The notes beneath the pieces were generated by a model that was not told the DNA's origin, did not search any database, and saw nothing but the letters and a program-made list of their open reading frames with translations. A stretch of DNA of 64,000 bases from Acholeplasmataceae bacterium. Its GTDB lineage: Bacteria; Bacillota_I; Bacilli_A; Acholeplasmatales; UBA5453. A program made the position numbers and the translations under genes. Shown one piece after another: positions 23,966 through 33,923 of the stretch (positions are counted from its first letter, which is position 1; each line of letters begins with the position of its first letter). The stretch is from contig DUQU01000006.1 of the NCBI GenBank assembly GCA_012837645.1, forward strand, positions 28,359 to 92,358. The letters run 5' to 3'.

Positions 23966-25526
23966 TTAAATCACCGTAATAACAAACATTTAATTTAAAA
24001 TCTTGATGGCGTGCTACTTTTAAAGCTTTTTTAGCATTAAGTAATAAGGAGTGTTCTTCTTTAGCATCTTTATAAGAAGAAGCGACACCCAAGAAAATTT
24101 CCATTTTAACGTTAATCGCTCCATAATTCATTTCCAAATTTAAAAACTCCTGATCTTTTAAAAGTCCACTTCTTAATAAGTCCATCTTTCTAGGATCAGT
24201 AATGGTAACGGCGAAAACAAGTCCTGAGAGCCTAAATATTTCACTTGATTCACTAATAAAAGAAGCCTTTAATTTCTTAACATATTCCGTTATTAATAAA
24301 TTACCAACTTCTCTTCCATACTCTTCATTAATAAGAGGAATATTACTCAGTTCAAATAGAGCCAATTGAAATGTTCTTTTTTCTAAAAAAAGTTGCTGCA
24401 AATGGTAATAAATTTCTTTTTCAGTCTTGAGCTCATCGACTTCGTCATTTCCTAATTTTGAATATTGACTTCCCCCATGCAAAGTAAACTTACCGATAAT
24501 TATATTAGCGTTAGGATCATCGAAAATTCTTACTCCTTCATCACTAAGCCAAAGATAATCGCTTCCTTTTAAAAAACGATATCTCGTTTTATAACTAGTC
24601 TTCTTTTTAGTTAAGTTTGATAATGAACCTAATAGTGATGGTAAATCATCTTCATGAATATATTGATAAAAGTCTTCTGCGTAAAAAGTCGCTTTTAACA
24701 AACCCAACATTTTAAGAGCTACTTCACTAAGCCAAATTGTTTTTTGGTCTAAATCAAAATAATAAAAACCATCCGTCGATAAATTTAAAGTCTCAATATA
24801 TTTAAGTCGTAACGATTCATAATCCGCTAAAATATTTTTAAGTTTACCTTCTAAACCTGCTCGTTCTTTATCTTCTTGTTTAATCCCGATATTTATCCGG
24901 CCTTGATATTTATTAAAATAAAAGAGCGGTTGTTCAACTATTGTTAAATAAATACTTTTCCCTTGATAGTTTTGAATTAATAATTCTCTTTCATCGATTT
25001 GGTTTAACTTAGCCGTTTTCCTGTAATCTTCATAAAAAACTCTCAAGGCATTAGTATTAGTATCAACGCCATCAAAATTAGTTACTCTAATAGTCTCATT
25101 AAATAGAGTAAAAATGTTTTTACCCTTAACAGCTTCAAAATCAAGACCTAATTCAGTTAAAAAACTTTCCGTCATCTTAATAACCTTTTCTTTTCGATCG
25201 GTAATAAAATAAAAGCTATTATTAATCTCTTTTAAAGAGTTTGTTAATTTTTCTTCGTAAGTTAATAAAAACAAAGTCTTTTTAATTAAAAGATAAAGAT
25301 AAAAAAGCAAAGCAAGAACCGTTAAGACACTGTGAGTAATGAATATTATTTCAATAACCTTTTCTTCTCCTTTAAAGAGAAAAAAATAGCTTAAAAAGCT
25401 GAAACTATTAATTAAAAAAATACTAAAAGATATCTTTTTTAACTTTTTTTCGAGTAAACTACTAATAATAATAGTAAAAACAAGCACCAAACTAACTATT
25501 ATTAATACTAATGGCCATAAGGACAA
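23958..25526 (-). CDS. Membrane protein with PAS-like regions and a degenerate GGDEF domain
   Basis: N-terminal TM segments, two PAS-like segments, GGDEF fold (INEEYGREVGNLLITEYVKKL...FRLSGLVFAV) with signature lost. Confidence 0.65.
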   Translation of the reverse strand: MSLWPLVLIIVSLVLVFTIIISSLLEKKLKKISFSIFLINSFSFLSYFFLFKGEEKVIEIIFITHSVLTVLALLFYLYLLIKKTLFLLTYEEKLTNSLKEINNSFYFITDRKEKVIKMTESFLTELGLDFEAVKGKNIFTLFNETIRVTNFDGVDTNTNALRVFYEDYRKTAKLNQIDERELLIQNYQGKSIYLTIVEQPLFYFNKYQGRINIGIKQEDKERAGLEGKLKNILADYESLRLKYIETLNLSTDGFYYFDLDQKTIWLSEVALKMLGLLKATFYAEDFYQYIHEDDLPSLLGSLSNLTKKKTSYKTRYRFLKGSDYLWLSDEGVRIFDDPNANIIIGKFTLHGGSQYSKLGNDEVDELKTEKEIYYHLQQLFLEKRTFQLALFELSNIPLINEEYGREVGNLLITEYVKKLKASFISESSEIFRLSGLVFAVTITDPRKMDLLRSGLLKDQEFLNLEMNYGAINVKMEIFLGVASSYKDAKEEHSLLLNAKKALKVARHQDFKLNVCYYGDLND

Positions 25527-25544
25527 ATTGTTTCCTCCTATCCT

Positions 25545-25736
25545 TTAAAGAATGTTGGTGTAATAAATTAAATAAAAGAAGAATGCAGAAACTACTAAGG
25601 CAATAACAATTCTTAACCAAGCATTTTTAGTTAAATAATTGATAAAACGGTCACTAACATCAACACTAGCAATCGTTTTAATAGGGTTTATTAAAAATAA
25701 CAGCAAATATTTAAAAAAGAGTTTTATTTTTCGCAT
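25545..25736 (-). CDS. 63-aa membrane protein resembling only the N-terminal TM anchor of CdaR
   Basis: RFINYLTKNAWLRIVIALVVSAFFFYLIYY next to cdaA; no YbbR sequence follows. Confidence 0.6.
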   Translation of the reverse strand: MRKIKLFFKYLLLFLINPIKTIASVDVSDRFINYLTKNAWLRIVIALVVSAFFFYLIYYTNIL

Positions 25737-25744
25737 TTAATCAC

Positions 25745-26491
25745 CTACTTTAAATACATGTTCAAGTATTCTAACAGCTTCTCACGATCATTAGCTCTAA
25801 TCATTATTCCTTCAATAACAATTGAGATATTACCAGTCTCCTCCGAAACTACAATCGTTAATGAATCAGAGATTTCACTAACCCCTAAAGCAGCACGATG
25901 TCTTGAGCCCATTGTCCTTTCTTGTTTATCCGTTTCCGATAAAAAGTAATAAGCTCCCGCACAACGAATATGATTACCTCTGATGATAACCGCACCATCA
26001 TGCAAAGGGGTATTAGGAACGAAAATATTTATTAATAGTTCCTTACTAACAAGCGCGTCCATAATTATCGCTCTTTCCGCAAAAGCATCTAAAGAATTAT
26101 ATTTTTCAATCGTAATAAGAGCGCCATTTCTTTGACTGGATAAATAAAGAGCAGCGTCGATGATTTCTTGTTTAGTTTCTTCGGTATTAATGTTGGCGCC
26201 TTCGGTTTTAAGATCACTCAACCAAACATTTTCAAAATTCCTTCTAATGTCAGGAGTTAAAATAATGATTATTACTAGGGGAAGCCAAAATCTAACTTCT
26301 TTAAGCACCTGATAACTAATTTTAAGATCTAATTTTCCTGCGCCCCAAGTAATAAGATAAACAAAAAGTGCAATTAAAAGTAATTTAAAAATTCTTTTCG
26401 AACTTAAAAAGAAAGATAATAAAAAATAACTTAAAAGAAATAGTAAATAAAAATCTATTATCATTTTAACAACTTCTGGCACTTTTATCAC
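25745..26491 (-). CDS. cdaA: Diadenylate cyclase CdaA
   Basis: Three N-terminal TMs; PLHDGAVII and GSRHRAALG catalytic motifs. Confidence 0.95.
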   Translation of the reverse strand: MIKVPEVVKMIIDFYLLFLLSYFLLSFFLSSKRIFKLLLIALFVYLITWGAGKLDLKISYQVLKEVRFWLPLVIIIILTPDIRRNFENVWLSDLKTEGANINTEETKQEIIDAALYLSSQRNGALITIEKYNSLDAFAERAIIMDALVSKELLINIFVPNTPLHDGAVIIRGNHIRCAGAYYFLSETDKQERTMGSRHRAALGVSEISDSLTIVVSEETGNISIVIEGIMIRANDREKLLEYLNMYLK

Positions 26492-26595
26492 ACCCTCTTT
26501 AACATTATATCATAATTAAATCTGCTTTTACGATTAATAATTTAAGACAATTTCACATCGTTTTTATTATCTTTTTAAATAGTTAATCTTTTTAA

Positions 26596-26615
26596 AAATG
26601 AAAATATTTTCATTT
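26596..26615. promoter_or_regulatory. 20-bp perfect palindrome AAATGAAAATATTTTCATTT
   Basis: Self-complementary over all 20 bases; cdaA/nrdJ intergenic region. Confidence 0.5.
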
Positions 26616-26691
26616 AAAAATGATATTCGCACAGCTTGGCAATATGCCGTTTAATTTCTTAAAAAGCGGTATTTTATTTTAAAAAAGTTGC

Positions 26692-26720
26692 TTGTTTTTA
26701 ATACCGATTATGCTTATAAT
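26692..26720 (+). promoter_or_regulatory. nrdJ promoter TTGTTT-N17-TATAAT
   Basis: -35 at 26692-26697, -10 at 26715-26720; SD CAGGAGG then ATG 26747. Confidence 0.7.
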
Positions 26721-26746
26721 GTTAACTACACAAACAGGAGGACGCA

Positions 26747-29275
26747 ATGATTGTTTACGATAAAAATTTAATTACTACCTTAAATAAAGACCTTGAAAAA
26801 CACTTTACCCATCTTTTTCCTATCACTAATGAAATGAGACTATCTTTTTCTGGGGTTTCTAGATTAGTAATGTTAGATCGATATACTCAAAAAGATATTT
26901 CACTAAAAACGCTCAAAGTGGGCGATTTAGTTTTAACCATCATCAAAGATGACCCCAAGTTTCCTGCTCGTGGTATTGGTTATATTAAAGAAATCAAGCG
27001 CGATTATTTATTTATTCAAATCGATGATGAGTTTATTGGACAAATTGGCGATGAGCATCAAAACGGCTTAATCAAAAGACAAAAAAGGGAAGTTGAAAAG
27101 CCTTTAGAGCTCTACTACGAACAAATCGCCAAAAGAGTTGCTTTTCATTTGGGAGAAAATGAAAAGGATAGCATTATTGATGACTTCGTTGAAGAATTAA
27201 CTAATCTTCATCTCGTTCCTGCGGGAAGAATTTTATACGGGGCTGGCTCTCAGGCTAAAGTCACTTATTTTAATTGTTATGTAATGCCTTTTATCGATGA
27301 TTCTAGAGAAGGGTTAGCTCTTCACCGAAAAGAAGTAATGGAAATAATGGCCCGTGGCGGTGGCGTTGGAACTAACGGTGCTACTTTAAGACCTAAAAAT
27401 GCCATCGCGAAAGGTGTTAATGGCAAATCGAGTGGTTCTGTTTCTTGGTTAAACGACCTCGCCCAACTAACTCATTTAGTCGAACAAGGCGGTTCTCGAA
27501 GAGGCGCTCAAATGATTATGCTTCCCGATTGGCATCCGGACATTATTGAATTTATTATCGCAAAAATGCAAAATCCAAAAATATTAAAATTTATCATCGA
27601 TACTACTAATGATGAATTAATTAAAAAAGTTGCTTTAGAAAAGTTAAAATTTACCCCTTTAACAGACGATGAATTATCGATGTATAAAAACATCACGAAT
27701 ATCCATGAATTAAACGGCAATATGTTTTCAAAAGCAACGGTTGAAAAGGCTTATTCCTTATTAAAAGACGGCGGTTTTTATGAAGTAAATGAACCCGATT
27801 TTATGAGCGGTGCTAATATTAGCGTCGCCTTAACAAAGGAGTTTATGGAGGCTGTCGAAAAAGATCTCATTTACGAACTTAAGTTTCCTGATTTAGACTC
27901 TTACAATAAAAAAGAAAAAGCATATTATGATGAGCATTGGCGCAATATTGGTGATGTCAGAGAATGGGAAAAACATGGATTTAAATCTCTTGTTTATCAT
28001 CAAATACCCGCCAAAGAATTATGGCACTTAATAAATATCTGTGCTACTTATAGTGCCGAACCTGGGATTTTCTTTTTAGACAATGCCAACCACTTTACCA
28101 ATGCGAAAGCTTATGGTCAAAAAGTGGTTTGTACAAACCCTTGCGGGGAACAACCTCTCGCCGCTTATAGTGTTTGTAATTTAGCTGCCCTTAATCTCGC
28201 CAAAATGGTCGATATTAAAGAAAAAGAAATCAAGTGGGAAACCTTAGAAAGAACCATTAAAACATCAGTAAGAATGCTCGATAACGTCATCGATAAAACT
28301 TATTATTTTTTAGATGAAAATAAAAAGCAAGCCTTAGGAGAAAGGCGAATCGGACTAGGTGTCATGGGACTTCATGATTTACTTATTCATAGTGGTCTTC
28401 GCTACGGATCAAAAGAAGCTAATCTTTTATTAGATCGTTTATTTAAGTTTATCGCTACTAAATCCTACGAAGCGAGTATAGAGATTGCTCAAGAAAAAGG
28501 TAGTTTCCCCTTTTTAGAAGAGTTCGGATCTAAAGAAGCTTTTGTAGAAGGTGCTTATATTCAAAAACTTCCACTTCAGATTCAAAAGGATATTTTAAAA
28601 TATGGGATTAGAAATTCTCATCTTCTTACAATCGCACCCACTGGCTCTACTGGGACGATGATTGGGGTTTCTACTGGATTAGAACCTTATTTCGCTTTTA
28701 CTTACTTTCGTTCGGGAAGATTAGGTAAATTTATTGAAGTTAACGCCCATATCGTGGAAGAATACTTAAGTATCCACCCTGAACATAGTAAAGATAACCT
28801 CCCGGATATTTTTATTAGCGCGATGGAACTAACACCTGAAGAACATGTCGATACCCAATGTATAATTCAAAACTGGGTAGACTCTTCCATTAGTAAAACA
28901 GTCAACGCTCCTAGAGGTTATACCGTTGAAGATGTTGAAAATTTATATATGCGTCTTTACAAAGGCGGAGCTAAAGGCGGTACCGTTTATGTTGATGGCT
29001 CTAGAGATGCCCAAGTCTTAACTTTAAAGAAAGAAGACAAAAAAGAAATTCCTGTTCAAGTAGACATTATCGATTTAGGAATCGAATTGAGTGATAAACA
29101 AACCCCAACAAGACAAGATTTTTCCAAAACACCTTTAAGAAGTGATCGCCAAGACCGAGAAATCGGTAATGAGGTTGGTAACCTTTGCCCTATTTGTAGG
29201 GAGGGAATTGTTCAAGACATTGGCGGTTGTCATACTTGCACAAATTGTAATGCCCAACTTAAATGTGATTTGTAG
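26747..29275 (+). CDS. nrdJ: Adenosylcobalamin-dependent (class II) ribonucleotide reductase
   Basis: NCYVMPFIDDSREG, VCTNPCGEQPL, APTGSTGTMIGVSTGLEP, C-terminal zinc-finger CPICREG..CHTCTNC. Confidence 0.9.
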   Translation: MIVYDKNLITTLNKDLEKHFTHLFPITNEMRLSFSGVSRLVMLDRYTQKDISLKTLKVGDLVLTIIKDDPKFPARGIGYIKEIKRDYLFIQIDDEFIGQIGDEHQNGLIKRQKREVEKPLELYYEQIAKRVAFHLGENEKDSIIDDFVEELTNLHLVPAGRILYGAGSQAKVTYFNCYVMPFIDDSREGLALHRKEVMEIMARGGGVGTNGATLRPKNAIAKGVNGKSSGSVSWLNDLAQLTHLVEQGGSRRGAQMIMLPDWHPDIIEFIIAKMQNPKILKFIIDTTNDELIKKVALEKLKFTPLTDDELSMYKNITNIHELNGNMFSKATVEKAYSLLKDGGFYEVNEPDFMSGANISVALTKEFMEAVEKDLIYELKFPDLDSYNKKEKAYYDEHWRNIGDVREWEKHGFKSLVYHQIPAKELWHLINICATYSAEPGIFFLDNANHFTNAKAYGQKVVCTNPCGEQPLAAYSVCNLAALNLAKMVDIKEKEIKWETLERTIKTSVRMLDNVIDKTYYFLDENKKQALGERRIGLGVMGLHDLLIHSGLRYGSKEANLLLDRLFKFIATKSYEASIEIAQEKGSFPFLEEFGSKEAFVEGAYIQKLPLQIQKDILKYGIRNSHLLTIAPTGSTGTMIGVSTGLEPYFAFTYFRSGRLGKFIEVNAHIVEEYLSIHPEHSKDNLPDIFISAMELTPEEHVDTQCIIQNWVDSSISKTVNAPRGYTVEDVENLYMRLYKGGAKGGTVYVDGSRDAQVLTLKKEDKKEIPVQVDIIDLGIELSDKQTPTRQDFSKTPLRSDRQDREIGNEVGNLCPICREGIVQDIGGCHTCTNCNAQLKCDL

Positions 29276-29281
29276 TATAAT

Positions 29282-29308
29282 AAAGGTAGCTGTTTAGCTA
29301 CTTTTTTT
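29282..29308 (+). terminator. Rho-independent terminator after nrdJ
   Basis: GTAGCTgtttAGCTAC followed by TTTTTTT. Confidence 0.8.
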
Positions 29309-29314
29309 AACGAT

Positions 29315-30559
29315 ATGATGGATAAAGCAATCTTAATTGGCATCGATGACGGTTTAAAAGAAATTGAATATTCTCTTTTAGAATTAGAAAATCTTGCCAA
29401 AACACTGAAAATTGAAACGATTGGCAAATTTTGGCAAAAAAGGCCTTTTCCAAACCCAAAGACTTATCTCGGTAAAGGTAAAATAGCCGAAGTTAAAAAT
29501 GCAAGTGAAGCACTCGATGCCGACATTGTAATTTTTAACGATGAATTAACACCATCACAAATTCGAACTTTAGAAAAATATTTTAACACTCAAATTGTTG
29601 ATCGTAGTTTTTTGATTTTATCAATTTTTTCTGAAAGAGCGGAAACTAAAGGTGCTTACTTAGAAGTTTCTTTAGCCCAACAAAAATATTTACTACCGCG
29701 ACTAGTAGGAATGAGAGATAGTTTAAGCAGACAAGGCGGTGGCACTTATAATGCTAAAGGCCCCGGCGAAACCAAACTTGAATTAGACCGGAGAACCATT
29801 TTAAGAACGATTAAATCATTAGAAAAGGATTTAAAGAAATGGGAAAAAGAAAACACTTTAAATAGAAAGAAACGAACTTTAAAAGCAATTCCCATCGTCA
29901 GTTTAGTTGGCTATACTAATGCTGGGAAAAGCGCTACTTTAAACAGTTTACTAACCGTTATTGAAAGCGATAAAAGAGTCTTTGAAAAAGACGTTTTATT
30001 CGCTACTTTAAGAACTCATACTAGAAAAATTAAAAAAAAGGGTTACCCCGCTTTTATTTTAACTGACACAATCGGCTTTATCGATAAACTACCTCACGCC
30101 TTCGTAAATGCTTTTAAAGCTACTCTTTACGAAGTTAGCAATTCCGATTTAATTTTAAACATCATCGATGGATCTGACCCTAAAAACTATCTTCATCAAA
30201 TAACAACCAATCAAGTTTTAAAAGAATTGGCTGCTGAAAACATTCCTACTTTAGAAATATATACTAAACTTGACCTCTTAAAAGAAAGGCCTTTAGATGA
30301 AAACCTCTGGATATCTAATTTAGAAGACACTAACTTAGATGCTCTCCTACATTTGATTTATGAAAACTTATTCGGTTCTTCTTTACTAGCAACTTTAGAA
30401 GTCCCTTATCAAGATCAAAGCATTATTGCTTTAATTAATGATGAAACTAGAATAATTAAAACTAGTTACACTAATAATAGTTCGCTTTATGAAGTTATTA
30501 TTTTTAGAAAACAATTAGAATCATTTAAAGATTATTTAATTAAAACTAAATTTCTTTAA
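29315..30559 (+). CDS. hflX: GTPase HflX
   Basis: GKGKIAEV, GPGETKLELDRR, SLVGYTNAGKSATLN, DTIGFIDKLPH. Confidence 0.95.
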   Translation: MMDKAILIGIDDGLKEIEYSLLELENLAKTLKIETIGKFWQKRPFPNPKTYLGKGKIAEVKNASEALDADIVIFNDELTPSQIRTLEKYFNTQIVDRSFLILSIFSERAETKGAYLEVSLAQQKYLLPRLVGMRDSLSRQGGGTYNAKGPGETKLELDRRTILRTIKSLEKDLKKWEKENTLNRKKRTLKAIPIVSLVGYTNAGKSATLNSLLTVIESDKRVFEKDVLFATLRTHTRKIKKKGYPAFILTDTIGFIDKLPHAFVNAFKATLYEVSNSDLILNIIDGSDPKNYLHQITTNQVLKELAAENIPTLEIYTKLDLLKERPLDENLWISNLEDTNLDALLHLIYENLFGSSLLATLEVPYQDQSIIALINDETRIIKTSYTNNSSLYEVIIFRKQLESFKDYLIKTKFL

Positions 30560-31526
30560 AATAACTAGCTATTATTTGGTAAAAATCCGCTCTAGTTTGC
30601 ATTTGTGAGATTTTTTGTTTTGTTTCTTTGGTGTTAGTTAATCCTTTTAAATAATAGATAAAGCCCGCTCTCATCTCTAGAGTAGCGATTTTTTCACCTT
30701 TTAATTCTTCTAAATAATGATAATGTTTTAAAATCACATTTTTTCTTTCTTTTAAAGAGGGTGCTTTAAGAATAGTTCCAGTCTTTAAATAAGTATTTAT
30801 TTCTTTAAAAATCCAAGGATTACCTAGCGCTTTCCTACCAACCATTACTGCATCGCAGCCAGTTTCATCCAACATCTTTTTAGCCGACCTTCCTGAATCG
30901 ATATCCCCGTTACCTATCACTGGTATGGAAACCGCCGCTTTAACTTTCTTAATGATTTCTAAATCCGCTTTTCCCCGATAAAGTTGGGCTCTTGTGCGGG
31001 CATGAATCGTAATCGCATCGGCTCCGCCTTTTTCAATCGCTTTCGCCACCAAGTCAGCATTAATAGAACTTTCATCCCAGCCGCTTCTAATTTTAACTGT
31101 TAATGGTTTTTTGACTTCACTTTTAAGAGTTTTAACAATTTCGTAGATCTTTTCAGGGCTCTTCAATAAAAAAGCGCCTGCTTGCGATCTTAAGCTCACT
31201 TTGGGAACTGGACAACCCATATTTAAATCGATAATATCAGCGTTAGTATGTTGATCAACATAAAGAGCAGCTTTTAATAATGATTCTATCTCCGCCCCAA
31301 AAATTTGTTGAGCATAAGGATGCTCATTGGGAAAATTAACAAGCAGTGCTTTAGTTTTTTTATTACCGTGTAATAAGCCTTTATCGCTTACCATTTCTGC
31401 AAAAGTTAATCCCGCACCGAACTCTCTCGCAATTGCACGATAGGCAGCATTAGAAACCCCTGCCATTGGAGCTAATACTGTCTTATTAGGAATTGTTATT
31501 TCACCAATTTTAAACATTTTTTTCAC
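30546..31526 (-). CDS. dusB: tRNA-dihydrouridine synthase (DusB type)
   Basis: LAPMAGVSNAAYR, DLNMGCPVPKV, TIHARTRAQLYRGKADL, GNGDIDSG. Confidence 0.93.
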   Translation of the reverse strand: MKKMFKIGEITIPNKTVLAPMAGVSNAAYRAIAREFGAGLTFAEMVSDKGLLHGNKKTKALLVNFPNEHPYAQQIFGAEIESLLKAALYVDQHTNADIIDLNMGCPVPKVSLRSQAGAFLLKSPEKIYEIVKTLKSEVKKPLTVKIRSGWDESSINADLVAKAIEKGGADAITIHARTRAQLYRGKADLEIIKKVKAAVSIPVIGNGDIDSGRSAKKMLDETGCDAVMVGRKALGNPWIFKEINTYLKTGTILKAPSLKERKNVILKHYHYLEELKGEKIATLEMRAGFIYYLKGLTNTKETKQKISQMQTRADFYQIIASYFKEI

Positions 31527-31600
31527 CGCAACAATTATAACATAATTTTAGTTATTAACTTTAAATTGTTTATGATAAACTAATTAAAGGAGGTCTTTAA

Positions 31601-32470
31601 ATGAAAGATCAAGTATTAATCGCGACCGGATTTAATAATCAAATTAGAATTTATTTATCTTATACAAAAAAACTAGTAGAAAAAGCCCGCCTTATCCATA
31701 ACACTGAACCTACTTCTACAGCAGCGTTAGGGAGATTATTAATCGCGCTTTCGATGATGGAGTTTATGTATAAAGACGCTCATTTTTTAGCACTTAAAAT
31801 TACGGGTGACGGCCCGCTTGAATATTTGATTGCGGAATCACTTAAAAAAGGAACAGTTAGAGGAACAATTTCCAATCCTAATGTCTATCTTATTTACCCT
31901 GATTCTAATAAATTAGCGGTAGGAAAGGCGATTGGAAAAGGATTTTTAACAGCACGAAGACAAGATAAAAAAGGTGCTAATTATCAATCCTCGGTTGAAC
32001 TAGTTAGCGGTGAAATCGGTGATGATTTAGCGCTTTATTTCCATCAATCAGAACAAATCCCTACCGCCGTTGGTTTAGGGGTTTTAACAAATTTAGATAA
32101 AAGCGTTAAAGAGGCAGGCGGTTTTATTGTCCAGCTTTTACCGCATACGAGTGAAGAAGTTATTCAAGCACTAGAAACCAATTTAACAAAAATAACTAGT
32201 GTTACTGCTCTTTTAGAAAAGAACTTAACTTTAGAAGACATTTTAAGCTTATTAACTAACAATAATTATCAAATCCTCGCAACAAATAAAATCAGTTATT
32301 ACTGTGGTTGCGATAAAAATTATTATCAAAACGCTTTACTTAAATTAAATAAGGAAACTTTAAGTGAGTTTTTAAGCGACGATACTACGGAAATTGTTTG
32401 TGAGTATTGTAAAAAGAAGTATTTATTTACTAAAGATGAAATCGCGACGTTAATTAACTCCAAAAAATAG
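31601..32470 (+). CDS. hslO: Redox chaperone Hsp33
   Basis: C-terminal CGC..CEYC zinc motif and Hsp33 core. Confidence 0.94.
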   Translation: MKDQVLIATGFNNQIRIYLSYTKKLVEKARLIHNTEPTSTAALGRLLIALSMMEFMYKDAHFLALKITGDGPLEYLIAESLKKGTVRGTISNPNVYLIYPDSNKLAVGKAIGKGFLTARRQDKKGANYQSSVELVSGEIGDDLALYFHQSEQIPTAVGLGVLTNLDKSVKEAGGFIVQLLPHTSEEVIQALETNLTKITSVTALLEKNLTLEDILSLLTNNNYQILATNKISYYCGCDKNYYQNALLKLNKETLSEFLSDDTTEIVCEYCKKKYLFTKDEIATLINSKK

Positions 32471-32501
32471 TTGCTTAAAATAATCTCTTTGAGGTAAAAA
32501 A

Positions 32502-33857
32502 ATGAAAGTAAGAAAAAGAATCAGAAAAATTATTACCATTACATTACTAAGTTTAATTAGTTATCTTTTTATTTTTGGCATTTTAATTTTTAAAATTCCT
32601 TATTCAAAACCTTCCGATTTAAAGTATGATAGCGAAGAAATGTTAGTAAAAAAAGAAGATCAATATGCCTCTATTGCCGAAGAACCTCAAGAAGCACTCG
32701 ATCTTAGACTTTCTTTAATTAATGAAGCTAAGAATTGTATTAATATCGTTTATTATATGTTTGAAAGTGACAGATCGGGAGAGATTATTGGTGGCTTATT
32801 ATTAAAGAAAGCTGATGAAGATGTTAAAATAAATATTATTGTCGATAATAAGTTTTTTAGAAAAACAACTTTATTTAAAACCTTTATTGCTCACCCTAAT
32901 ATTAACGTTTACCGTTTTGAACGTTTTTCCCTCTTAATGCCTTTTACCCTTCATAACTCTTTACACGATAAATTTATTACTATCGATAATAAATATAGTT
33001 TGATTGGAGGAAGGAATATCGGCGATCGTTTTTATTTTCCCGATAGCAAAATGCAAACTGATGATCGAGACGTTTTAGTTTTTAGTAAAGAAAATGATAA
33101 CGACGCCACTCTAGCGATGAATGAATATACTTTAGAATTAATATCTTCTCGTTATACTAAATTAATGAAAACAACAATGAGTTATCAAGAAAATGAGTAC
33201 CTCTCTAATTATCTCAATTATTTTGATGATAGCTATGATTTTCAAAAAGTCATCAATGAAGCAATAGCGGTTGATAATATCACTTTTGTAAGAAGCCCAC
33301 TCAATCGCTTTAACAAAGAACCAGTACTCTTTAACACTATCAATGATTTAGCTTCAAACAGCGATAATCTAATTATTCAATCACCTTATATTACGATTTC
33401 AAAAGCGATGAAGAAAAACTTTGCTTTCGCTGATAAAGACATCACTTTTATTACTAATAGTGTGGCTATCAACCCTAACCCTTTCGCAACCTCTGGATAC
33501 TTAAGAATCAGAAATAAACTTGCCTTAGATTATCAAGTTTATGAATCACAACGCCCAATTGGCGATCATGCTAAATCGATTATCATCGGCGATGATATCG
33601 CTATTATTGGTTCCCAAAACATTGACCATCGCAGCTTTTATTTAAGTACCGAAAGTGCTGTCGTCATTTATTCAAAACAATTTAGAGACGCTTTAAATGA
33701 AAAATTTGATTTAATAATCGCTGATAGCTTATTAGTCAACAGTGATGGTGAATATGAAATAAATGATAACGTCGAAGTCGCTCCTTTAAAAAAGAGTAAG
33801 GAGATCTTTTTGACTTTGTTGTCTTGGTTAAGTTCTTTATTTAAAGAAATGCTTTAA
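32502..33857 (+). CDS. Phospholipase D-superfamily protein, membrane-anchored
   Basis: Two HKD motifs (LHDKFITID..GGRNIGDRF; DHAKSIIIGDD..GSQNIDHRS) and N-terminal TM. Confidence 0.85.
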   Translation: MKVRKRIRKIITITLLSLISYLFIFGILIFKIPYSKPSDLKYDSEEMLVKKEDQYASIAEEPQEALDLRLSLINEAKNCINIVYYMFESDRSGEIIGGLLLKKADEDVKINIIVDNKFFRKTTLFKTFIAHPNINVYRFERFSLLMPFTLHNSLHDKFITIDNKYSLIGGRNIGDRFYFPDSKMQTDDRDVLVFSKENDNDATLAMNEYTLELISSRYTKLMKTTMSYQENEYLSNYLNYFDDSYDFQKVINEAIAVDNITFVRSPLNRFNKEPVLFNTINDLASNSDNLIIQSPYITISKAMKKNFAFADKDITFITNSVAINPNPFATSGYLRIRNKLALDYQVYESQRPIGDHAKSIIIGDDIAIIGSQNIDHRSFYLSTESAVVIYSKQFRDALNEKFDLIIADSLLVNSDGEYEINDNVEVAPLKKSKEIFLTLLSWLSSLFKEML

Positions 33858-33880
33858 AATATTTTTCAACTGATAACTAA

Positions 33881-33923
33881 TAAAAAAGTGTCCTTTAAAA
33901 CTCAATTAGGATACTTTTTTTTT
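33881..33923. terminator. Bidirectional terminator between PLD gene and maf
   Basis: AAAGTGTCCT / AGGATACTTT stem flanked by A and T runs. Confidence 0.75.

Noticed and set aside
26510-26746. Cobalamin riboswitch or NrdR box before nrdJ
   Set aside because: No recognisable B12-box or NrdR consensus in this short interval
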